The notes under the pieces were generated by a model. The model did no database searches. It saw nothing but the letters and a program-made list of their open reading frames with translations, and had not been told where the DNA came from. From NCBI GenBank assembly GCA_937864535.1, contig CALMJS010000015.1, positions 124,001 through 188,000 on the forward strand: a stretch of 64,000 nucleotides of DNA. Direction: 5' to 3'. Of this stretch, positions 54,727-61,260 are shown one piece after another (position 1 is the stretch's first letter; every line of letters begins with the position of its first letter). Both the position numbers and the translations under genes were made by a program. This DNA is from an uncultured Paracoccaceae bacterium (GTDB lineage: Bacteria > Pseudomonadota > Alphaproteobacteria > Rhodobacterales > Rhodobacteraceae).

Positions 54727-55929
54727 ATGAGCGCGCAGCCAGAAGCCACAGCCGACTCCGGTCTAGTCCGGGTATCGTCGGAAAAGATCGGCAGATTGAT
54801 GGACCTCGTCGGGGAACTGTCTCTCAGTGTCTCCGAAACGGTGCATTCGCCTGATCTCCAGGGGCTTGATCTTGCTTCATTTGATGCAGCCGTACACCGG
54901 TTGACGATGATTGTCCGCGAAGTGCAGGATGTCGCGACCGAGCTGCGTCTCGTGCCGATGGACGACGTTTTCAAACGCTTGCGGCGCATGATCCGTGAAC
55001 TCGAGCGCCAGACCGGCAAAAAGATCGATCTGGTGATCGAGGGCGGCGACACAGCCATCGACAAGATGGTTGCCGACAAACTCTATGATCCGCTGCTGCA
55101 CGTTTTGCGCAACGCCGCGGACCACGGACTGGAACCCCCCGAGGAACGTCTGGCAGCCGGCAAAACCGATCGTGGCCGTATTCTTCTGTCCGCAGCACAG
55201 ATCGGTAGCGAAGTGCGCATCGTGGTCGAGGATGATGGCCGCGGACTGAACCGCGAAAAGATCCTCAAGAAAGCCCGTGAACGGAAATTCTTTGGCCCCG
55301 ACGAAGAGCCGGAGCCGAGTGTCCTGTGGCGCGTGATTTTCGAACCGGGTTTCTCGACCGCCGAGGTGGTCAGCAACCTGTCGGGTCGCGGTGTTGGCAT
55401 GGACGTATTGAACGCGACGATGACGGCCCTGCGTGGCCGTATCGGCGTGGACAGCCAGGCCGGCAAAGGATCGCGGGTATCGTTGTATATTCCGGTATCG
55501 CTGGCCTTTCTCGATTGTATCATCCTGCGGCAGGGGCGGACCCTGTTTGCCGTGCCGATCGATGTTGTCTCCGAGATCGCCCGTCCGTCGCGGGACGAGC
55601 TGACCAATGTGTCCGCGGATGACAACCGCGAATTGCTGCGTCTGCGCGGGACGATGATCCCGATCGTAAGACTGGATGAATTCTTTAACGAAGTTGATCG
55701 TTTCGCGCCACGGTCCCCCGTGCCGCCGATCCTCGTTGTGTTCAACACGGCCATGGGCGCGATTGCGATCCCGGTCGACGAGGTCTTGGACCGTCAACAG
55801 GTGGTCATGAAGCCACTTGTCGGAAAATTGGCTTCGGTTCGTGCCAGCTGGGGCTGCGCCCTTCTGGGTACGGGCGAAGTGGCGCTCGTTCTCGATTGCG
55901 AACGATTGGCAGCGGGAGCAGGGAAATGA
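54727..55929 (+). CDS. cheA4: CheA4-like histidine kinase lacking P1 and P2
   Basis: The 400-residue protein starts directly in the P3 dimerisation domain (SEKIGRLMDLVGELSLSVSE). It has an intact ATPase domain P4 (N box HVLRNAADHGLE, G1 DDGRGL, G2 GRGVGMDV) and ends with the CheW-like P5. No phosphorylatable His domain is present. In R. sphaeroides CheA4 has this same form and phosphorylates the P1 domain of CheA3, which has its likely counterpart at 61261. The ATG at 54727 follows AAGGA. Confidence 0.93.
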   Translation: MSAQPEATADSGLVRVSSEKIGRLMDLVGELSLSVSETVHSPDLQGLDLASFDAAVHRLTMIVREVQDVATELRLVPMDDVFKRLRRMIRELERQTGKKIDLVIEGGDTAIDKMVADKLYDPLLHVLRNAADHGLEPPEERLAAGKTDRGRILLSAAQIGSEVRIVVEDDGRGLNREKILKKARERKFFGPDEEPEPSVLWRVIFEPGFSTAEVVSNLSGRGVGMDVLNATMTALRGRIGVDSQAGKGSRVSLYIPVSLAFLDCIILRQGRTLFAVPIDVVSEIARPSRDELTNVSADDNRELLRLRGTMIPIVRLDEFFNEVDRFAPRSPVPPILVVFNTAMGAIAIPVDEVLDRQQVVMKPLVGKLASVRASWGCALLGTGEVALVLDCERLAAGAGK

Positions 55930-56738
55930 TGCACGAAGAAATCGGGTTTGAGCAAATACGGAACTGGCTCGGGCAACGCTGCGGGATCAGCTATTCCGAC
56001 CAGAAAAAGGATCTGCTGCTCCAGCGGTTGAACCGTGTCCAGCGGGCGTTCGGGATTGAACGCCTGTCGGACATGTCGCGCCGTCTGCAGGATGTCGCAG
56101 AACATGACCTGCAATTGGCAGTCATGCATGCGGCCTCGACCAACCACACCTATTTCTTTCGCGAAATGGATGTGCTGGACAAATTCCGCGACAACATCCT
56201 GCCGTCCTTGGCGAACCGTAATGAAATTCGCATCTGGAGCGCGGCCTGTTCCTCCGGGGACGAGGCCTTTACCCTTGCCATCATCATCGCGGAAACTCTG
56301 GGCATGGCGGCCCTGAACAAGACGCTGATCCTGGGCACCGACATCAGCGCGCCAGTGGTAGAGCGGGCCGAGGCCGGTATTTTCGGGGGTCGCCAACTGG
56401 ACCAGGTGCCGTCCCATTTGCTGTCCAAGTATTTCAAGCCGATCGGCATGGGGCAATATCAGGTCGTGGATGCGATCCGCAGCCGCTGCACCTTCCGGCG
56501 CTTGAACCTCAAGACGACGCCGTATCCGTTCAAACAGCCGTTCCAGGTCGTGTTCTGCCGTAACATCCTGTATTATTTCGATATTGCTGACCAAAAGGCC
56601 ACGGTGGATGCTATCTATGACGTCACCGAACCGGGCGGTTGGCTGATCACCTCTGTGACCGAGAGCGTCCGCGATCTGAGCACCAGATGGCAGCCGGCCG
56701 GAACCTCGATCAACCGCAAGGAGGGGCGTAACAAATGA
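55926..56738 (+). CDS. cheR: Chemoreceptor methyltransferase CheR
   Basis: The protein of about 270 residues has the CheR N-terminal helical domain (IRNWLGQRCGISYSDQKKDL), the motif TNHTYFFRE, the SAM-binding WSAACSSGDEAFTLA and the later motif FCRNILYYFD. It methylates glutamates on receptors for adaptation. The start overlaps the cheA4 stop; 55926 and 55929 are both possible. Its end overlaps cheB (ATGA). Confidence 0.94.
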   Translation: MMHEEIGFEQIRNWLGQRCGISYSDQKKDLLLQRLNRVQRAFGIERLSDMSRRLQDVAEHDLQLAVMHAASTNHTYFFREMDVLDKFRDNILPSLANRNEIRIWSAACSSGDEAFTLAIIIAETLGMAALNKTLILGTDISAPVVERAEAGIFGGRQLDQVPSHLLSKYFKPIGMGQYQVVDAIRSRCTFRRLNLKTTPYPFKQPFQVVFCRNILYYFDIADQKATVDAIYDVTEPGGWLITSVTESVRDLSTRWQPAGTSINRKEGRNK

Positions 56739-57832
56739 ATGCTCCCCAGCGGACCAGGGTTCTTATTGTTGATGATAGCGCCGTTGTGCGCCGTGTGCTG
56801 GCGATGGGGATCGATCGCGAACCCGATTTGCATGTGGTCGGCTTTGCCTCGAATGGCGAGCAGGCGCTGGATCTGATGGAGCGCCTCAACCCGGATGTGA
56901 TCACTCTCGATCTGGAAATGCCGAATATGGACGGGCTGACGTTTATGCGGTCGTTCATGAAAACGCGGCCGATCCCGACCATTGTGATTTCCTCGGCAAC
57001 CAATGGTAACCGCAACGTGGCGCTCCAGTGCGTCGAGGCGGGGGCTGTCGATATCATCTCGAAACCGACGCTGGGAACCAATGCCGGTCTGGCCAGCATG
57101 ATGGTCGATATTTGCGCCCGCATCCGAGAAGCTGCCGGCGCCAAGACGCGACCCAGTGCCACCCGCGCGGCAGCCGCAGTCGTCGCCGCCACGGCAAAGC
57201 CGCCGATCCAGGTTCCTGTCGGCAAGGCGGGGTCATGGCTCTATGCGATCGGGTCCTCCACCGGCGGGATCCAGGCGCTGTCGTCCATCCTGCCGCTGTT
57301 TCCCGCGTCCTCGCCTGCGGTCGTTATCGTCCAGCATATGCCCGAAGGCTTTACCGCCTCTTTCGCGGCGCGGCTTAACACTATCTGTCCGATGGACGTT
57401 AAAGAGGCAAAGGACGGAGACATCGTTCAGCAAGGACGCATTCTGGTAGCCCCGGGCGGCACCCGGCACATGGAGATCATGCGCTACGCTGGCGGTTATC
57501 GTGTCAAGTTGGTCGAAGGAGATCCGGTGTGTTTCTCGCGCCCCTCCGTCGACGTTCTATTCAAGTCCGTTGCCCGCGAAGCCGGGCGCCGGGTGTCGGC
57601 TGCGATCCTGACGGGGATGGGCCGCGATGGTGCAGAGGGGATGCTGGAAATCCGCAAGGCGGGTGGCGCAACCTTTGCACAGAACCAGCAGACCTGCGTC
57701 GTCTACGGGATGCCTCAGGCTGCACATCAGGTCGGTGCCACCGATACGCTCCTCCCGCTGGAAGACATTCCGGCGAAGATGACCGAAGCCATGGGCGCCA
57801 ACCCCGATCGAAGCCGTACGCATCAATTCTGA
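56735..57832 (+). CDS. cheB: Chemoreceptor methylesterase CheB
   Basis: The 365-residue protein has a receiver domain (IVDDSAVVRRVL, Asp in LDLEMPNMDGL), a linker, and a C-terminal methylesterase with the catalytic Ser in IGSSTGGIQAL, His in VQHMPEGFTASFAARL and Asp in TGMGRDGAEGM. It removes methyl groups from receptors when phosphorylated. It lies between cheR and cheW. Confidence 0.95.
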   Translation: MNAPQRTRVLIVDDSAVVRRVLAMGIDREPDLHVVGFASNGEQALDLMERLNPDVITLDLEMPNMDGLTFMRSFMKTRPIPTIVISSATNGNRNVALQCVEAGAVDIISKPTLGTNAGLASMMVDICARIREAAGAKTRPSATRAAAAVVAATAKPPIQVPVGKAGSWLYAIGSSTGGIQALSSILPLFPASSPAVVIVQHMPEGFTASFAARLNTICPMDVKEAKDGDIVQQGRILVAPGGTRHMEIMRYAGGYRVKLVEGDPVCFSRPSVDVLFKSVAREAGRRVSAAILTGMGRDGAEGMLEIRKAGGATFAQNQQTCVVYGMPQAAHQVGATDTLLPLEDIPAKMTEAMGANPDRSRTHQF

Positions 57833-57855
57833 AATAACGCCCAAAGGATACCGCA

Positions 57856-58389
57856 ATGACCAATGCAGCAGCAGAAGTAAACGAAGATGCCCTGAACGCG
57901 GTCACCGCCCGGGGCGATAGCAGCTTTAGCGACGCCGACAATATCGATGACATGTATCTGACGTTCGCTCTTGCGAACGAAGAATATGGCGTCGGCATCG
58001 GTGTCGTGACCGAAATCGTGGGGATGCAGCGCATCATGTCCGTTCCGGATATGCCCCACTATGTCAAAGGCGTGATCAACCTGCGTGGTAAGGTCATTCC
58101 CCTGATGGATGCGCGACTGCGCTTTGGCATGGCCGAGCGTGAATACGACGACCGTACGGTCGTCATCGTGATGGATGTGGGTGATGCCCTGATCGGCCTG
58201 ATTGTAGACGGTGTCAGCGAAGTGCTGGAAATTCCGCCGTCGCAAGTGGACCGCAACGGTCAGTTCGGCAAGAGCGCCAAATCCGTGATTTCCGGGATCG
58301 GCAAGGTGGGTGAACGGGTGTCGATCCTTCTGGATACAGAGGTCCTGGTCTCTGACTCGGACATTTCGTTGCCGGCTAGCATGACCTGA
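57856..58389 (+). CDS. cheW: Chemotaxis adaptor CheW
   Basis: The 177-residue protein is one CheW domain (YLTFALANEEYGVGIGVVTE, VKGVINLRGKVIPLMDARLR) with an acidic N-terminal extension of about 30 residues. It couples receptor to CheA. AAAGGA precedes the ATG. By position it corresponds to CheW4 of the R. sphaeroides cytoplasmic cluster. Confidence 0.94.
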   Translation: MTNAAAEVNEDALNAVTARGDSSFSDADNIDDMYLTFALANEEYGVGIGVVTEIVGMQRIMSVPDMPHYVKGVINLRGKVIPLMDARLRFGMAEREYDDRTVVIVMDVGDALIGLIVDGVSEVLEIPPSQVDRNGQFGKSAKSVISGIGKVGERVSILLDTEVLVSDSDISLPASMT

Positions 58390-58493
58390 TCGTCATGATG
58401 CCAAACTCCGATGGCGGACCTCGCAAAAGGGTCCGCAAGATCGTTGTCGAAAATTCGCCTCCTTTAGCCCTGCCCCCTCAAAGGAATGACGCC

Positions 58494-60701
58494 ATGACGA
58501 ACCCTGCCCCTAGCTCACCAGAGAGCCTCGAAACGGCTCTTGCGTGCCTGTCCGGGAAGAGCCTGATGGATATGATCGGAAGCCCGATCACCATTGCCGA
58601 CCGAGATATGATCATTCGCTACGCCAACCGGGCCGCGTATGATTTGTTTTCTGATGCTGAACAGGAAATCCAGCGCGATCTGCCCGGATTTTCCGCGGAC
58701 ACCATGATCGGCACCTGTGTCGACGACTATCATAGCAATCCCGCCCACCAGCGACGCATGACCGGTCGGATGCGGGAAAACACAGCTGGCAAGCTCAGCG
58801 TCGGCGGTCGGCATTTCGACTTTGTCGCGACGCCGTTGTTCGATGACCGCAAAGAGTTCGTCGGTGCGATCGTCCAGTGGGTTGACCAGACCATCGCCCG
58901 CAATGCCCTCGCCGAAGGCATGCGGCTGGGTCAGGCCTTTGCCGACATGGCAGCCGCGCATGAGGCCGGCGATATTGATGTTATGGCCTCTGCCGAAGGT
59001 TTCGGCGCAGAGAATGCGTCGGTGATCCGACAGGTCAACGACATGGTCCAAGGCCATATCGACACCAAGAAAAAGGCAATCGGTTTTGCGATCGAGCTGG
59101 CCAAAGGCAATCTCGATGCCGAGCTCGAGACCTTCCCGCGCAAGAAAGCCTTTATCAACGAGGCGCTGGAAAACGTGCGCGCCAACTTTAAGGCCAACGC
59201 CGCCGAGGTCGCGCTGCTGATGCACGAACTCAAGGCGATGAGCCATGCCCATGATGCTGGCGACATCGACGTGTTCGTCGACCAGACCAAATTCAGCGGC
59301 GGCTTTGCCGAAGTGGTCGAAAACGTCAATGAAATGGTCCAGGGCCACATCGACACCAAGAAAAAGGCAATCGCCTTTGTCATCGAATTGGCAAATGGCA
59401 ATTTCGACGCGCATCTGGAACAGTTCCCGCGCAAGAAGGCCTTTATCAACGAGGCGATGGAAAACGTCCGGAACAATTTCCGCAACGTCGTGCAGGAAAT
59501 GGAAACCCTGTCGCGGTCCATCGTCGATGGCGATCTGAGCCAGAGCGTCGAACTGGGCCAGTTCAAGGGATCGTTCCGCGATGTGATAGCGTTGATGCTG
59601 GAAATCATCGCGACCTTTGGAAATGTGACCAGTGAAATCGAACGCTTGTCGAACGGCATCGTGCAGGGTCAGCTCGACACCAAGGTGGACCTCAATGCGT
59701 ACAAGGGTGCCTATGGCGCGATCATGCGGGCCTTTGAAGCCTCCTTTGGCAGCCTGAACTCTGCGTTTACGACGATCAACACGCAGGTGGGGCAGATTTC
59801 CACCACGGTTGATCAGATGACCCGCTCTAGTCAGGCTCTTGCGACCAATAGCCAGATCCAGTCGTCCTCGGTGGACGAGGTGTCCTCCTCGACCGAAGAG
59901 ACCGAAAGCCAGGTCAAGGCTAATGCGACCTCTGCGGTTGCGGCGCGTGATCTGGTGGTCGGTGCCTCGGTCGTCGCCTCGGAAGGCAAGATCAAGATCG
60001 GTGAAATGGTCGATGCGATGGACGGGATCCGCACATCCAGCCATGACATCGCCAAGATCATCAAGGTCATCGACGAGATCGCCTTCCAGACCAATCTGCT
60101 GGCCCTCAACGCCGCCGTCGAGGCCGCGCGCGCCGGTCAACATGGTCGCGGGTTCGCTGTGGTCGCCCAAGAGGTCCGTAACCTTGCCGGCCGGTCTGCC
60201 AAAGCCGCCCGAGAAACCAGCGAACTGATCGAAAGCGCGACGGTGCGCGTGTCCGAAGGTGTCCGGATCGCGGATGAAACCTCCAGCGCCTTTACCTCGA
60301 TTGTCCATGACATCGAAAAGGTCCGTACGCTGGTCGGTGATATCGCCACCGCGTCCGAAGAACAGTCGCGTGGTGTGGCCCAGATCAACGTCGCGGTCGG
60401 CGAAATCGCCAAATCCGCGCTGGCCACCAGCCAGCAGGCCGATGAACTGGCGGCCTCGGCTGCGCAGATGCAGGCCGCGACCGAAAGCATGCGGAACGAA
60501 ATTTCGCGCTTTAGTCTGCGGAAAATGCCGACCTCGATCGCGGCTGGCATGGGTCTTGATAGCATAACCCCAGAACTGTTGGCCCAGATCCAGGCCCTCT
60601 TGGCAGCGCAGAGCAATGCAAACCTTGCTCCGTCGATGACAAGGGGGGTGCACAAATCACGTAACAGCGATCGTGACGAACGCGGTTTCGGCCACTTTTG
60701 A
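58494..60701 (+). CDS. Cytoplasmic chemoreceptor with PAS and tandem HAMP-like repeats
   Basis: The 735-residue protein has no membrane helix. A PAS-like domain (about 20-140, MIGSPITIADRDMIIRYANR) is followed by tandem repeats of about 97 residues (each with MVQGHIDTKKKA and FPRKKAFINEA) and another HAMP-like unit. A complete signalling hairpin comes next (IDEIAFQTNLLALNAAVEAA). The ATG at 58494 follows AAGGA and begins the homologous part. By position and layout it resembles TlpT-type soluble receptors that organise the cytoplasmic cluster. The ligand is unknown. Confidence 0.92.
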   Translation: MTNPAPSSPESLETALACLSGKSLMDMIGSPITIADRDMIIRYANRAAYDLFSDAEQEIQRDLPGFSADTMIGTCVDDYHSNPAHQRRMTGRMRENTAGKLSVGGRHFDFVATPLFDDRKEFVGAIVQWVDQTIARNALAEGMRLGQAFADMAAAHEAGDIDVMASAEGFGAENASVIRQVNDMVQGHIDTKKKAIGFAIELAKGNLDAELETFPRKKAFINEALENVRANFKANAAEVALLMHELKAMSHAHDAGDIDVFVDQTKFSGGFAEVVENVNEMVQGHIDTKKKAIAFVIELANGNFDAHLEQFPRKKAFINEAMENVRNNFRNVVQEMETLSRSIVDGDLSQSVELGQFKGSFRDVIALMLEIIATFGNVTSEIERLSNGIVQGQLDTKVDLNAYKGAYGAIMRAFEASFGSLNSAFTTINTQVGQISTTVDQMTRSSQALATNSQIQSSSVDEVSSSTEETESQVKANATSAVAARDLVVGASVVASEGKIKIGEMVDAMDGIRTSSHDIAKIIKVIDEIAFQTNLLALNAAVEAARAGQHGRGFAVVAQEVRNLAGRSAKAARETSELIESATVRVSEGVRIADETSSAFTSIVHDIEKVRTLVGDIATASEEQSRGVAQINVAVGEIAKSALATSQQADELAASAAQMQAATESMRNEISRFSLRKMPTSIAAGMGLDSITPELLAQIQALLAAQSNANLAPSMTRGVHKSRNSDRDERGFGHF
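59035..59484 (+). repeat. Direct repeat inside the chemoreceptor gene (period 291 bases)
   Basis: Two copies of about 159 bases (59035-59193 and 59326-59484) encode nearly the same protein segment. They share the exact 20-base run ATCGACACCAAGAAAAAGGC. The 291-base (97-codon) period keeps the frame. It marks an internal duplication of a HAMP-like module. Confidence 0.85.
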
Positions 60702-60757
60702 CCTAATCGGGCCGACGCCAACCGGAGCCGGCCCATACTAACCCCAAGGAGACTCTC

Positions 60758-61165
60758 ATGCCTCATAATGTGATGATCGTAGATGACGCCGCGATGATGC
60801 GGCTCTACATCGCCAGCTTCATCAAGACCCTTCCCGACTTCAAGGTCGTCGCTCAGGCGAGCAACGGTCAGGAAGCGCTGGACAAACTGGCTGATCTGCC
60901 GTCGGTCGACCTGATCCTGCTGGATATCGAAATGCCGGTGATGGATGGTCTGGAATTCCTGCGCCATGCCAAGCTGAAAACCCGGGCCAAGATCGTGATG
61001 TTGTCATCGGTTGCCGTATCGGGTTCGCCCCACGCCGCCAAAGCCCGCGAACTGGGCGCAGATGGCGTTGTTGCCAAGCCGTCGGGTACCGTGTCGCACG
61101 ATCTGGAAGAAAAAGCTGGCGATGAACTCGCACGGGTTATGCGGTCGCAATTCGCGACAGCCTAA
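60758..61165 (+). CDS. cheY6: Response regulator CheY (CheY6-like)
   Basis: The 135-residue protein is a single receiver with acidic pocket IVDDAAM, phospho-acceptor Asp56 in LLDIEMPVMDGLEF, MLSS and the Lys in VVAKPSG. A short insertion lies around the fifth helix (GTVSHDLEEKAGDEL). It should bind FliM of the cluster to stop or change rotation. It lies directly before the cheA3-like gene, like CheY6 in R. sphaeroides. CAAGGAGA precedes the ATG. Confidence 0.9.
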   Translation: MPHNVMIVDDAAMMRLYIASFIKTLPDFKVVAQASNGQEALDKLADLPSVDLILLDIEMPVMDGLEFLRHAKLKTRAKIVMLSSVAVSGSPHAAKARELGADGVVAKPSGTVSHDLEEKAGDELARVMRSQFATA

Positions 61166-61185
61166 CACGCCGATCCGCCTGACCG

Positions 61186-61207
61186 CCGGTCCCATATCCG
61201 GGACCGG
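61186..61207 (+). promoter_or_regulatory. Hairpin between cheY6 and cheA3
   Basis: CCGGTCCC and GGGACCGG are perfect eight-base arms around ATATCC. They lie 21 bases after the cheY6 stop. No T-run follows, so it may be an RNA-processing or stability element that sets different levels of CheY6 and CheA3 rather than a terminator. Confidence 0.55.
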
Positions 61208-61260
61208 GCGCCGCAATTCGTGAGCGCCCTCTGTTGCTACACCTTTGAAGAGAGACTGCC

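Noticed and set aside
58515-60653. 712-residue ORF on the - strand opposite the chemoreceptor
   Set aside because: Shadow frame; the + strand receptor motifs are unmistakable.
60709-60734. GGGCCG/CGGCCC hairpin between the chemoreceptor and cheY6 as a terminator
   Set aside because: The stem has only six bases with a long loop and no T-run, and the downstream gene is in the same operon.
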